Assembly (NCBI GenBank): GCA_937894805.1
Contig: CALAYR010000136.1
Coordinates: 5,275-69,274, forward strand
DNA from: an uncultured Acidimicrobiaceae bacterium
GTDB taxonomy: Bacteria; Actinomycetota; Acidimicrobiia; Acidimicrobiales; RAAP-2
Reading direction: 5' to 3'
DNA: 64,000 nt
Below, piece after piece: positions 47,307 through 55,673 of the stretch (position 1 is its first letter; every line of letters begins with the position of its first letter). The notes below the pieces were generated by a model. That model was given only the letters and a program-made list of their open reading frames with translations, was not told the origin of the DNA and searched no databases. The position numbers were made by a program, and so were the translations under genes.

Positions 47307-47866
47307 TGACTGACCAGCAGCAACCCCAATACGAAGAGCGCACCATCAAGGTGAACCGCGTGGCCAAGGTGGTAAAGGGTGGACGTCGCTTCTCCTTCAC
47401 CGCACTTATGGTCATCGGTGACGGCAACGGCAACGTTGGTCTCGGCTACGGCAAGGCCAAGGAAGCCGGTCTCGCCGTGCAGAAGGGCATCGAAGAAGCT
47501 CGTAAGAACATGTTCGAAGTGCCAATTGCCGGTACGACCGTTATCCACCCCGTGCTCGGTGAAGCCGGCGCCGGTCGCGTGCTCTTGAAGCCCGCAGCTC
47601 CCGGTACCGGTGTTATCGCCGGTGGTGCCGCCCGTGCCATTCTCGAAATGGCCGGAATCAAAGACGTCATCGCGAAGTCGCTCGGTTCGAGCAACGGCAT
47701 CAACGTGGCCCACGCCACGATCGCCGGCTTGAAGAGCCTTCGTAAGCCCGAAGAGCTCGCCGAACTCCGCGGCAAGGCCATGGACCAAGTTGTTCCTGCC
47801 GGAACACTCCGTGCCTACCGTGAGCGTCAGCGCGATCAAGACCTCTTTAAGACTGAGGAGAAGTAA
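47306..47866 (+). CDS. rpsE: 30S ribosomal protein S5
   Basis: A 186-aa S5 with [40 protein letters not shown] and [20 protein letters not shown]. It helps decoding accuracy at the mRNA entry. No unusual residues were seen in the spectinomycin loop. rpmD follows after 2 nt. Confidence 0.97.
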   Translation: MTDQQQPQYEERTIKVNRVAKVVKGGRRFSFTALMVIGDGNGNVGLGYGKAKEAGLAVQKGIEEARKNMFEVPIAGTTVIHPVLGEAGAGRVLLKPAAPGTGVIAGGAARAILEMAGIKDVIAKSLGSSNGINVAHATIAGLKSLRKPEELAELRGKAMDQVVPAGTLRAYRERQRDQDLFKTEEK

Positions 47867-47868
47867 CC

Positions 47869-48048
47869 ATGACTGACATCAAGGTCACTCAAATTCGTTC
47901 GTCCATCGGCACCAAGCCCAAGCACCGTGGAACCCTCCGCGCCCTGGGCCTGCGCAAGCTCGGTCAGAGCAACGTGCTGCCGGACCGTCCTGAGATTCGC
48001 GGCATGATTGCTCGCGTTCCTCACCTCGTGAAAGTAGAAGAGGCTTAA
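47869..48048 (+). CDS. rpmD: 50S ribosomal protein L30
   Basis: A 59-aa L30: KVTQIRSSIGTKPKHRGTLR, then ALGLRKLGQSNVLPDRPEIR and a C-terminal VPHLVKVEEA. The length and order fit the family. ATG 47869 has GAGGAG upstream at the rpsE end. rplO follows after 2 nt. Confidence 0.96.
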   Translation: MTDIKVTQIRSSIGTKPKHRGTLRALGLRKLGQSNVLPDRPEIRGMIARVPHLVKVEEA

Positions 48049-48050
48049 TC

Positions 48051-48536
48051 ATGAAGTTGCACGACCTCCAACCATCAAAGGGTTCAACCCACCGCAAGAA
48101 GATCGTCGGTCGTGGTATCGCTGGTAAGGGTGGAAAGACCGCCGGCCGTGGTACCAAGGGTCAGAAGGCTCGTCGCCAGATTCCTGCCGGTTTCGAAGGT
48201 GGACAGCTCCCGCTGCTGCAGCGTATCCCCAAGCTCAAGGGGTTTACTAACCCCTTCCGCGTGGAGTACACCCCCGTCAACCTCGACGCCTTGACCCGTC
48301 TCGGCATTACCGATGTCACCCCTGAGGTCCTCGTGGCCAATGGTTTGGCCGGCAAGGGTGAGTTCGTCAAGATTCTCGGCCGTGGTGAACTTGGCCTCAA
48401 GATCAACGTCTCGGCGCACAAGTTCTCGGCCACGGCTAAGACGGCCATCGAGGCTGCAGGCGGTTCGACTACTGAACTGCCACTGCCGTTCGCTGTTCGT
48501 CCGCCAGCTGCCGGTAACCAGCACCAGAACCGCTAA
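48051..48536 (+). CDS. rplO: 50S ribosomal protein L15
   Basis: A 161-aa L15. The N-terminal tail is basic and Gly-rich (KKIVGRGIAGKGGKTAGRGT), and the C-terminal domain includes PEVLVANGLAGKGEFVKILG and the HKFSATAKTAIEAAGG block. It is an assembly protein of the 50S. secY starts 10 nt later. Confidence 0.97.
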   Translation: MKLHDLQPSKGSTHRKKIVGRGIAGKGGKTAGRGTKGQKARRQIPAGFEGGQLPLLQRIPKLKGFTNPFRVEYTPVNLDALTRLGITDVTPEVLVANGLAGKGEFVKILGRGELGLKINVSAHKFSATAKTAIEAAGGSTTELPLPFAVRPPAAGNQHQNR

Positions 48537-48546
48537 GGACTAACCC

Positions 48547-49833
48547 GTGCTCGCCCGTCTTGCGAACATCTTCCGCGTCCCGGATCTTCGGAACAAGGTC
48601 CTCTTTACGTTGGCCGTTGTTACGTTGTACCAACTCGGCTCGTACCTGCCGGTACCGGGCGTTAGTTGGAGCCAGGTGCAGTTGCTGCAAGAAAAGGCCG
48701 GCGCCTCGGGTGCTCTCGGTTTCTTGAATCTCTTCTCGGGTGGCGCACTAACCCGTCTCGCCATCTTTGGTCTCGGTGTTATGCCCTACATCACGAGTTC
48801 TATCGTGGTGCAGTTGCTGACCACGGTTATTCCGAAGTTGACGCAGTGGCGCGACGAGGGTGCCTCCGGCCAAAAGAAGATCACGCAGGCCACTCGCTAC
48901 TTGACGATTGCCTTGGCGTTGCTGCAGTCGACCGGTTTGATCTACGCCTTCCACGGCCACACCGCCGGTCTGCTCGGTTTTGACATTGACTTGATTCCGA
49001 AGTTCACCTTCTGGCTCGGCCTCTTTATGGTGCTGGCCTTGACGGCCGGAACGGCCTTCGTGATGTGGTTGGCCGAGCTCGTGACCCAGCGCGGCATTGG
49101 TCAAGGAATGTCCATCTTGATTTTCTCGTCAGTAGTTTCCGGACTACCGAGTGGTGGCCGTTCGGTCTACGCCCAAGGTGGACCCATCAAGTTCGCCGTC
49201 ATCGTGAGTATTTCGATTGCTCTGCTCGTCGTCATTATCTTCATCGACCAAGGGCAGCGTCGCATCCCCGTGACCTTCGCCAAGCGCGTCGTCGGTCGCA
49301 AGATGATGGGTGGCAATTCGACCTACATTCCGCTGAAGGTCAACCAGTCCGGTGTTATCCCAATTATCTTTGCGAGTTCGGTCCTCTACTTGCCCCTGCT
49401 CTTGAGCAACATCATTCCGAACGTCGCCTTCCAGAGCTTCGTCAGCAAGTCCTTCACGCCAACGTCGATCCTCTATATCGTGACGTACTTCTTCTTGATC
49501 TTGGGCTTCACCTTCTTCTACGTGAACATTGCCTTTGAGCCCCACCAGCAGGCGGACCAGCTTCGCCAGCAGGGTGGATTCGTTCCTGGCATTCGTCCCG
49601 GTCTGCCTACCGAGAAGTTCTTCGCGAAGTTGCTCAACCGCATCACGGTGGTTGGCGCTCTCTTCCTCGCGGCCGTTGCCGTAGTGCCCAGTTTGTTAAT
49701 GGCCGTGTGGCACATCAACAAGTTCCCCTTCTATGGAACGACCCTTTTGATCGCCGTAGGTGTTGCCCTCGAAACGATGCGCCAAATCGACAGCCAGTTG
49801 ATGATGCGCAACTACGAAGGCTTCCTTAAGTAG
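48547..49833 (+). CDS. secY: Preprotein translocase subunit SecY
   Basis: A 428-aa SecY with ten predicted membrane helices. Early motifs are ALTRLAIFGLGVMPYITSSI (helix 2 and plug region) and QWRDEGASGQKKITQATRYL. The C-terminal cytoplasmic loop has the ribosome- and SecA-contact region RQQGGFVPGIRPGLPTE. It forms the protein-conducting channel with SecE. GTG 48547 is used. It sits in the usual rplO-secY-adk-map order. Confidence 0.97.
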   Translation: MLARLANIFRVPDLRNKVLFTLAVVTLYQLGSYLPVPGVSWSQVQLLQEKAGASGALGFLNLFSGGALTRLAIFGLGVMPYITSSIVVQLLTTVIPKLTQWRDEGASGQKKITQATRYLTIALALLQSTGLIYAFHGHTAGLLGFDIDLIPKFTFWLGLFMVLALTAGTAFVMWLAELVTQRGIGQGMSILIFSSVVSGLPSGGRSVYAQGGPIKFAVIVSISIALLVVIIFIDQGQRRIPVTFAKRVVGRKMMGGNSTYIPLKVNQSGVIPIIFASSVLYLPLLLSNIIPNVAFQSFVSKSFTPTSILYIVTYFFLILGFTFFYVNIAFEPHQQADQLRQQGGFVPGIRPGLPTEKFFAKLLNRITVVGALFLAAVAVVPSLLMAVWHINKFPFYGTTLLIAVGVALETMRQIDSQLMMRNYEGFLK

Positions 49834-49843
49834 GAGGGTGACA

Positions 49844-50503
49844 GTGGCCCCTCGTCTCATCGTGGTGCTGCTCGGGAAGCAGGGTGCCGGTAAGGGCACC
49901 CAGTGCACTTCCTTGAGTGAGCAATACAACATTCCGCACGTCTCGACGGGCGACATTCTTCGTGCCGCCGTCCGTGAAGGAACGCCCCTCGGTCTGCAGG
50001 TGAAGTCAGTTCTCGACGCCGGAGACCTGGTATCGGATGATCTCGTCGTAGCTCTCGTCAAGGAGCGCTTCGCCCAGCCCGACGCCCAACGGGGCGCGTT
50101 GCTCGACGGCTTTCCGCGCACGATTGGCCAGGCTACGGCACTGGACGCCATGTTGGCCGACGAGCCCGTCTCGATCTGTATCAACTTGGATGTTCCGACC
50201 GCCCTGGTCGTGGAGCGACTGAGTCGCCGCCGCGTCTGCCAAGAGTGCGGCGCAATCTATCGAGCCGACGAGCCGGCCGGCGCCAGCGGCACGTGCGAAA
50301 AGTGTGGCGGTGATGTAATTCAGCGGGCCGACGATCAGCCCGAAGCGATTCAGCAGCGCCTCGATGCGTACGAACGCGACACCGCGCCACTCCTCGATTA
50401 CTACGCCGCTAAGGATCTCGTCGTTTCGGTCGATGGCAGTCAAACGGTGGAAGCGGTTGGCGCCGCCGTCTCGAAGGCCTTGGCCGGACGAGGGTTGGTG
50501 TGA
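49844..50503 (+). CDS. adk: Adenylate kinase
   Basis: A 219-aa adenylate kinase (AMP + ATP to 2 ADP). The P-loop is GKQGAGKGTQC, the AMP region is STGDILRAAVREGTPLG and DGFPRTIGQA, and the long LID has two CxxC pairs (CQECG and CEKCG), giving a zinc-stabilised LID. GTG 49844 is chosen because AGGAGG at 49832-49837 lies 6 nt upstream; GTG 49838 touches the ribosome-binding site. The stop overlaps the map start (GTGA). Confidence 0.96.
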   Translation: MAPRLIVVLLGKQGAGKGTQCTSLSEQYNIPHVSTGDILRAAVREGTPLGLQVKSVLDAGDLVSDDLVVALVKERFAQPDAQRGALLDGFPRTIGQATALDAMLADEPVSICINLDVPTALVVERLSRRRVCQECGAIYRADEPAGASGTCEKCGGDVIQRADDQPEAIQQRLDAYERDTAPLLDYYAAKDLVVSVDGSQTVEAVGAAVSKALAGRGLV

Positions 50504-51240
50504 GGCGTTCCTCGGCCGAGCTGGACAAGATGCGCAAGGCCGGCAAAGTGGTCGCTGAGATGCACGAAAAGACTCGAGCCGCAATTCGCCCCGGTGTCAC
50601 CACTGCCTTCCTTAATGAAGTCGCGGCCGCCGTCATTGAAAAGCGTGGCGCTCGTTCGAACTTTCTCGGATACCACGGTTTTCCGGCCGTGATCTGCACC
50701 AGCCCGAACGACATGATCGTTCACGGCATTCCCGGTTCGTATGTTCTGCAAGAGGGCGACATCATCTCGATTGACTGTGGCGCCATTGTTGAGGGCTACC
50801 ACGGTGACGCGGCTTACACGGCCGGTGTCGGTGAGATCAGCAAAGAGGCCCAGCGTCTCTTGGATGTGACTGAGCGTTCGCTCTGGGCCGGCATCGAACA
50901 GATGGTCATTGGCAATCGCCTCAATGAAATTGGTCGGGCCGTAGAGAAGGTGGCCCTGGCCGCTAACTTCGGCATTGTCCGCGAGTATGTCGGTCACGCC
51001 ATCGGGACCGCCATGCACGAGAGTCCCCAGGTGCCGAACTACTGGCCCGGTGTTGGTGGCCCCACGCTGAAGCAGGGCATGGTCTTTGCGGTCGAGCCGA
51101 TGATCAACATCGGCGGCGAAGAGACCTACACCCTCGATGACGGGTGGAGTGTTTTGACGACCGACGGATCGCTCTCGGCCCACTTCGAACACACCATCGC
51201 GATTACCGAAAACGGTCCCGAAGTCTTTACGTTGGCCTAA
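50500..51240 (+). CDS. map: Methionine aminopeptidase, type I
   Basis: A 246-aa enzyme removing N-terminal Met. The five metal ligands are visible: two Asp in the region IISIDCGAIVEGYHGDAAYT, His in VGHAIGTAMHE, Glu in FAVEPMINIG and Glu in SAHFEHTIAIT. The His and second-shell region read GHAIGTAMHESP rather than the usual GHGIGRSMHEDP. Translation is coupled to adk. Its 3' end faces the convergent response regulator gene 9 bp away. Confidence 0.96.
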   Translation: MRRSSAELDKMRKAGKVVAEMHEKTRAAIRPGVTTAFLNEVAAAVIEKRGARSNFLGYHGFPAVICTSPNDMIVHGIPGSYVLQEGDIISIDCGAIVEGYHGDAAYTAGVGEISKEAQRLLDVTERSLWAGIEQMVIGNRLNEIGRAVEKVALAANFGIVREYVGHAIGTAMHESPQVPNYWPGVGGPTLKQGMVFAVEPMINIGGEETYTLDDGWSVLTTDGSLSAHFEHTIAITENGPEVFTLA

Positions 51241-51249
51241 GCGCGACGG

Positions 51250-51915
51250 CTACTTCGAAGTGTCGCGGTACTGCTGTTCTTGTTGGAGATGCTTCTGTCC
51301 GTAGAGGGCGGCCTCGGTGCGCCGTTGAAAACCCAATTTGGCCAAGAGATTTGAAACGTAATTCTTGATGGTCTTCTCGGCCAAGAACATCACCGCGGCA
51401 ATCTCACGATTAGTGAGTCCCTCGGTGAGTAGCTCGAGAATACGTAGTTCTTGAGCGCTGAGGCGCTCAATGAGTTCCAACTCCTTGGTGCGTCGCATCA
51501 TTCGCGCCCGAGCCCGCTCTACGGTGTCAGGGTCAAAGAGTGAATCGCCGGTCGCGACCTTGTGAATGGCCGCCACCAGATCGTTACTTCGAACATCCTT
51601 GAGGACGTAGCCCCTCGCGCCGGCTGTTAGAGCTGCATCGAAGGCCTCATCGTCCGCAAAGGAGGTGAGCATGAGGCAGTTCAGCTCCGGCTTGATGTCG
51701 CGAAGTTCACGACATAGTTCGACGCCGCTGCCGTCCGGGAGGCGGACGTCCAGCACGGCCACGTCGACTTGGTTCGCGATCGTGGCAAAGAGTGATAGGG
51801 CAGAATCGAAGTCGCCGGCGTCACCCACCACGGACAGATCTTCGGAGGTCTCGAGAAGAGCGGCGAGACCTCGCCGAACTATTTCGTGATCGTCAACGAG
51901 AAAAATTCGAATCAT
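51250..51915 (-). CDS. Response regulator, NarL/LuxR family (DevR-like)
   Basis: A 221-aa response regulator. The receiver domain has the acidic pair in FLVDDHE, phospho-acceptor Asp56 in AVLDVRLPDG, and the conserved Lys in YVLKDVRSND. The C-terminal LuxR-type helix-turn-helix has LTEGLTNREIAAVMFLAEKT followed by IKNYVSNLLAKLGFQRR, close to the DevR/DosR pattern of mycobacteria. ATG 51915 overlaps the kinase stop in ATGA, which supports it over an upstream ATG at 51939. It is partnered with the kinase upstream. Confidence 0.92.
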   Translation of the reverse strand: MIRIFLVDDHEIVRRGLAALLETSEDLSVVGDAGDFDSALSLFATIANQVDVAVLDVRLPDGSGVELCRELRDIKPELNCLMLTSFADDEAFDAALTAGARGYVLKDVRSNDLVAAIHKVATGDSLFDPDTVERARARMMRRTKELELIERLSAQELRILELLTEGLTNREIAAVMFLAEKTIKNYVSNLLAKLGFQRRTEAALYGQKHLQQEQQYRDTSK

Positions 51916-53045
51916 GTAGAGAGGTTCCTTGCTCGCCATGTGGCAACGGTGCCACCTTTAGTTCCGGGTGATACCGCAAAATCACCACCGAGCGCTTCGG
52001 CCCGCATCGATAGATTGTGCACTCCATTACCTGCAGTCGCCGTCGTGACCCCACCGCCATTGTCTTCGACGCGCATCTCCAACGTGCCGTTAGCGAGAGC
52101 CAGGTGGACGAGGGCGCGATCGGCGTGAGCGTGGCGGACAACGTTGCTTAAGAGTTCGCGAAGCGACGTGATGATCTGCTCGCCACTTTGTGGTCCAACG
52201 GCACTGTCGAGTGGTCCATCGAACAAGACGTCCACGTGAAGTCCGGCCGCTGAGGGAAGTTCGTCGATGGTGCGCAGGATCTCGTTACGAAGCGAGTGGC
52301 TTTCGACAGTCGGGCGGTGAGTGATCTCAAAGATCGTGGTGCGAATACGGCGTACCGTGTCGTCGAGATCATCGAGGGCTTCATTGATCTGCTTCGTAAC
52401 GTCGTCGGGGAGTGATTTCGTCAGTGCCGATTGGAGCGAGAGACCGACTGCAAAGAGTCGCTGAATTACCGTGTCGTGCAGATCGCGGGCCATTCGTTCG
52501 CGCTCGTGGACGAGGGTCAAGCCCCGGATGCGAGCTCGCTGATTGGCCTGGTCGATAACCAACCCGGCCGCCCGTCCGAGGGTCTCGATGAGACCTTCGT
52601 CCTCCGCCGTGAACTGACCCGCCAACTTGTTGGTGAGGTAGAGATTGCCAAAGACGGTGCCATCGCTGGTGCGCACGGGGCTGCCCAGAAAGTTGTGCAT
52701 CGGGGGATGGTTCGGCGGGAGTGCGGAGAGCTTCTCAGTCGACATGGCGTCGACGCGGATGCTGGTGCCGGCTTGGATGACCTCGCCGAGGAGACCTCGA
52801 CCCACGGGGAGGTCCCCGATGGCGTGGCGCTGGGCATCGTCGACTCCAAAGGTGATGAACTCGGCAATGTGTTGCCCGGAGGCATCGAGAACGCCCATTG
52901 CCCCGTATTGGGCACCGACCAAGTCACAGGCACTCCGGACGAGATGCCTGAGGAGCGTGTCCAGGTCGGCATCGGACTCAATCAGCATCATGGCCGAAAT
53001 GAGAGATTGGAGCCGCTCGGGATTTTGGACGTGGTGGTACGGCAC
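51912..53045 (-). CDS. GAF-domain sensor histidine kinase (DevS-like)
   Basis: A 377-aa kinase with no membrane helix. One GAF domain (about 25-165) contains LPVGRGLLGEVI and LPPNHPPMHNFLGSPVR, similar to GAF-A of mycobacterial DevS/DosS, where a His in this region binds haem; His113 is the candidate here. The HisKA_3 dimerisation helix has His190 in ARDLHDTVIQRLFAVGLSLQ, and the ATPase domain has LRELLSNVVRHAHA and VEDNGGGV. It could sense a gas or redox signal and phosphorylate the adjacent regulator. GTG 53045 has no clear ribosome-binding site; a GAGCAT box ends 6 nt before it. Confidence 0.9.
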   Translation of the reverse strand: MPYHHVQNPERLQSLISAMMLIESDADLDTLLRHLVRSACDLVGAQYGAMGVLDASGQHIAEFITFGVDDAQRHAIGDLPVGRGLLGEVIQAGTSIRVDAMSTEKLSALPPNHPPMHNFLGSPVRTSDGTVFGNLYLTNKLAGQFTAEDEGLIETLGRAAGLVIDQANQRARIRGLTLVHERERMARDLHDTVIQRLFAVGLSLQSALTKSLPDDVTKQINEALDDLDDTVRRIRTTIFEITHRPTVESHSLRNEILRTIDELPSAAGLHVDVLFDGPLDSAVGPQSGEQIITSLRELLSNVVRHAHADRALVHLALANGTLEMRVEDNGGGVTTATAGNGVHNLSMRAEALGGDFAVSPGTKGGTVATWRARNLST

Positions 53046-53068
53046 GCCCTCATGCTCTCACTCGGGGG

Positions 53069-53503
53069 CTAGTGCGGGGGACGGGGGAAAGACCAGATCG
53101 TCTGGTCGCCGGCCACGACGGTGAGTGGGAGGGCAATAAGACGAGCCCCATTGTCGAGATAGGGGAGGAGCGGGTGGCCGACGGGGAGCGATTCGTCGGG
53201 GGACTGGGGGTCAAAAACCGACCCCACCCCGGCGGTCGTCACGGTCCAGGTCACCCCGGAGTCCTCCAGACCGTCAATATTCAAGGTCAGGACCTCGTGG
53301 CGCTCGGCGGCCTCCCAGACGGCCGCTTCGTCAGTCGCCACGAACAGGATTTCGCCCACCACCATCAGGGGAACTGGTCGGGAGGCGGGAAGGCAGCGGA
53401 CCGAAATTAGAAGTCTGGCCCATCGGGCCCGGCTCAGGCGGTCACGGCACTCCTCGGCCGAGAGGGCTTCGCGCTGGATTATGCCGTTGAACCGAAAGGT
53501 CAC
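53069..53503 (-). CDS. PNPOx-like (split beta-barrel) family protein
   Basis: A 144-aa protein with the small FMN/F420-binding split-barrel pattern: LSAEECRDRLSRARWARLLI followed by strands SRPVPLMVVGEILFVATDEA. It resembles pyridoxamine-5'-phosphate-oxidase-like proteins that often accompany DevS/DevR systems in Actinobacteria. The cofactor and substrate are unknown. It ends 23 bp before the kinase gene on the same strand, so the three genes probably form one unit. The start is taken as GTG 53503. Confidence 0.75.
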   Translation of the reverse strand: MTFRFNGIIQREALSAEECRDRLSRARWARLLISVRCLPASRPVPLMVVGEILFVATDEAAVWEAAERHEVLTLNIDGLEDSGVTWTVTTAGVGSVFDPQSPDESLPVGHPLLPYLDNGARLIALPLTVVAGDQTIWSFPRPPH

Positions 53504-53703
53504 GAAGCCACTATCGCCGCTTTCTGGTGGCCGGCAGTAGGGCCAATGGTCTCAAATTTCCTATTTTGGGGAAAATCCCGTAAACTAACCAGTTCCCACA
53601 CGACGGAGCCCTCGGGCAATGTCGAGAGGTCCGACTCGGCACCATCTATGCCATCTCGGGAGGCCCCCACGCCCTCCGGATCGACCTCAGCATTTGTCGA
53701 AAT

Positions 53704-53731
53704 TTGGCGGTGTTCGAAAGTTGGGTAAGAT
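53704..53731 (+). promoter_or_regulatory. Candidate promoter of infA
   Basis: TTGGCG (53704-53709) and TAAGAT (53726-53731) with a 16-bp spacer; the leader to infA would be about 86 nt. Confidence 0.4.
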
Positions 53732-53810
53732 GTCAAGCCGACCTTTAATGGGCAACCATTGAGGTCACCCTCTGCGCGTTCCAAACGTGCGGAGGTAGTA
53801 ATACCGCAAC

Positions 53811-53816
53811 AAGGAG
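53811..53816 (+). promoter_or_regulatory. Shine-Dalgarno site that sets the infA start
   Basis: AAGGAG, 7 nt before CTG 53824; this ideal spacing, and the lack of any ATG, GTG or TTG in frame upstream, points to CTG as start codon. Confidence 0.65.
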
Positions 53817-53823
53817 AAGGAAC

Positions 53824-54048
53824 CTGACGAAGCAAAAGGAAGATGCGTTCACCGTTGAGGGAACCGTGGTGGAAGCCCGGCCTAACGCGATGTTCGAAGT
53901 CAAGCTGGAGAATGGATTTACCGTGCTCGCGATGAGCTCGGGACGGATGCGCCAAAATCGCATTCGAATTCTCCCCGGCGACAAGGTCCAAGTCGAGATC
54001 ACGCCGTACGACATGACTCGTGGCCGCATCACCTACCGCTACAAATAA
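53824..54048 (+). CDS. infA: Translation initiation factor IF-1 with CTG start
   Basis: A 74-aa IF-1: [60 protein letters not shown] and [13 protein letters not shown] cover the complete OB fold. IF-1 blocks the A site during initiation. The only start that keeps the first strand is CTG 53824, preceded by AAGGAG at the right distance. GTG 53866 or 53869 would remove 14-15 residues including strand 1. A rare start codon on an initiation-factor gene recalls the AUU start of infC, which allows feedback by IF-3. The gene heads the rpmJ-rpsM unit. Confidence 0.9.
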   Translation: MTKQKEDAFTVEGTVVEARPNAMFEVKLENGFTVLAMSSGRMRQNRIRILPGDKVQVEITPYDMTRGRITYRYK

Positions 54049-54078
54049 TTCAGGTTCGAGAGTCGAGAAAGAAACAGC

Positions 54079-54192
54079 ATGAAGGTTCGCGCAAGCGTTA
54101 AGACAATGTGTGAGAAGTGCAAGGTCATTCGTCGTTCAGGTCACGTCCGCGTGATTTGCGAGAACCCTCGTCACAAGCAGCGCCAGGGCTAG
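54079..54192 (+). CDS. rpmJ: 50S ribosomal protein L36
   Basis: A 37-aa L36, [20 protein letters not shown] and a C-terminal HKQRQG. The zinc ligands Cys11, Cys14, Cys27 and His32 are all present. It stabilises 23S rRNA near the L7/L12 base. It lies between infA and rpsM as in most bacteria. GAGAAAGAAAC precedes ATG 54079. Confidence 0.97.
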   Translation: MKVRASVKTMCEKCKVIRRSGHVRVICENPRHKQRQG

Positions 54193-54204
54193 GAGAGAAC
54201 AGAC

Positions 54205-54582
54205 ATGGCCCGTATTTCCGGAGTTGACATCCCCCGCGACAAGCGAACGGTGATTTCATTGACCTACATCTTTGGCATTGGTCCGACCAAGTCCAAAGAG
54301 ATCTGTGCCTCTACAGGCATTGATGAATCGATTCGCGTGAAGGACCTCAGCGAAGCTGACGTCAACAAGATTCGTGCTTACATCGACCAGAACCTCACCG
54401 TCGAAGGTGACCTGCGTCGTGATGTGGCTCAAGACATTAAGCGCAAGATGGAGATCAACTGCTTGCAGGGAATCCGTCACCGCAAGGGCCTGCCGGTCCG
54501 CGGTCAGCGCACGCGTACCAACGCCCGTACTCGTAAGGGACCGAAGCGCACCGTCGCCGGTAAGAAGAAGGTGAAGAAGTAA
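54205..54582 (+). CDS. rpsM: 30S ribosomal protein S13
   Basis: A 125-aa S13 starting [20 protein letters not shown], with the helix-two-turn-helix region [14 protein letters not shown] and C-terminal [20 protein letters not shown] plus a Lys-rich end that reaches the P-site tRNA. AGGAG lies upstream of ATG 54205. The stop shares a base with rpsK. Confidence 0.97.
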   Translation: MARISGVDIPRDKRTVISLTYIFGIGPTKSKEICASTGIDESIRVKDLSEADVNKIRAYIDQNLTVEGDLRRDVAQDIKRKMEINCLQGIRHRKGLPVRGQRTRTNARTRKGPKRTVAGKKKVKK

Positions 54583-54974
54583 TGGCTAAGCCAGTTGCTC
54601 GCAAGGTTCGTAAGAAGGAGCGCAAGAACGTCGCCTACGGCGTCGCGCACATTAAGAGCTCCTTCAACAACACAATCGTGTCCATCACTGACCCGGAAGG
54701 CAACGTTTTGTCGTGGGCTTCCTCCGGTCAGGTCGGCTTCAAGGGTTCGCGTAAGTCGACTCCCTTTGCCGCTCAGCTCGCCGCGGAGAAGTGCGCCAAG
54801 GCAGCGATTGAACACGGCGTTAAGAAGGTTGATGTTCTTGTTCGCGGTCCGGGTTCCGGTCGCGAAACGGCGATCCGCTCGATCGCCGCGGCCGGTATTG
54901 AAGTACAGGCCATCAAGGACGTCACCCCACTACCCCACAATGGATGTCGCCCTAAGAAGCGTCGTCGAGGCTAA
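54582..54974 (+). CDS. rpsK: 30S ribosomal protein S11
   Basis: A 130-aa S11: [40 protein letters not shown], and C-terminal [18 protein letters not shown]. It lines the mRNA exit on the platform. It is coupled to rpsM through TAATG; rpsD follows after 8 nt. Confidence 0.97.
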   Translation: MAKPVARKVRKKERKNVAYGVAHIKSSFNNTIVSITDPEGNVLSWASSGQVGFKGSRKSTPFAAQLAAEKCAKAAIEHGVKKVDVLVRGPGSGRETAIRSIAAAGIEVQAIKDVTPLPHNGCRPKKRRRG

Positions 54975-54982
54975 GGAACAAC

Positions 54983-55627
54983 ATGGCTCGTTACACCGGA
55001 CCCGTTTGCCGACTCTGTCGTCGTGAGCGCACCAAGCTCTTCTTGAAGGGTGAACGCTGCATGACGCAGAAGTGCCCCATGTCGGAGAACACAGATCGTC
55101 AGATTCGTACTTTCCCCCCAGGTCAGCACGGCGCCAGCCGTCAGCGCCAGGGCTCGGAGTACCTCACCCAGCTGCGAGAAAAGCAGAAGGCCCGTCGTAT
55201 CTACGGCGTGCTCGAAGCCCAGTTCCGCAACCTCTACGAAGAGGCCAGCCGTCGCCCCGGTATGACCGGTACGAACTTGCTGCAGTTCTTGGAACTTCGC
55301 CTTGACAACGTCGCCTACCGCGCCGGTTGGGGTGCTAGCCGTTCACAGGCTCGCCAGTTCGTCCGCCACGGTCACGTGACGGTCAACGGCAAGCGCGTGA
55401 CCATCCCTTCGTACCGCGTTCGCCCCGGCGAAGTTGTGGCGCTGAAGGACAAGACTCGGACCAACTTGAACGTGACACGTAACCGTGACGCGTTGGACCG
55501 TACCGTGCCAGGTTGGCTCGAGACTGGTGACAACGGCTTTTCCGTCACCGTTCGTGCCATCCCTCAGCGTGAGCAGATTGACGAGCAGCTCCACGAGCAG
55601 CTCATCGTCGAGCTCTACTCGAAGTAG
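54983..55627 (+). CDS. rpsD: 30S ribosomal protein S4 (zinc form)
   Basis: A 214-aa S4. The N-terminus keeps four Cys (Cys9, Cys12, Cys26, Cys31) of the zinc-binding form in PVCRLCRRE and ERCMTQKCPM. The S4 RNA-binding domain includes LQFLELRLDNVAYRAGWGAS and RQFVRHGHVTVNGKRVTIPS. It nucleates 30S assembly. rpoA is 46 bp downstream. Confidence 0.97.
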   Translation: MARYTGPVCRLCRRERTKLFLKGERCMTQKCPMSENTDRQIRTFPPGQHGASRQRQGSEYLTQLREKQKARRIYGVLEAQFRNLYEEASRRPGMTGTNLLQFLELRLDNVAYRAGWGASRSQARQFVRHGHVTVNGKRVTIPSYRVRPGEVVALKDKTRTNLNVTRNRDALDRTVPGWLETGDNGFSVTVRAIPQREQIDEQLHEQLIVELYSK

Positions 55628-55673
55628 TCATTTTCTTTATTAGTACCACCAGCAATACGAAGCGAGGAACCAC

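Larger units (their letters stand above)
53504..53823. other. Intergenic region upstream of infA
   Basis: A 320-bp gap between the divergent PNPOx-like gene and infA. It holds a TAAACT box at 53580-53585 and a better promoter candidate at 53704-53731. ATGG-GCAA-CCAT (53747-53758) is a small hairpin in the leader. No protein with family support was seen on either strand; the open frames present are short or antisense to infA. Confidence 0.5.

Noticed and set aside
53500..53991. Reverse-strand frame of 163 codons opposite infA and its leader
   Set aside because: It overlaps the infA coding strand and has no domain resemblance.
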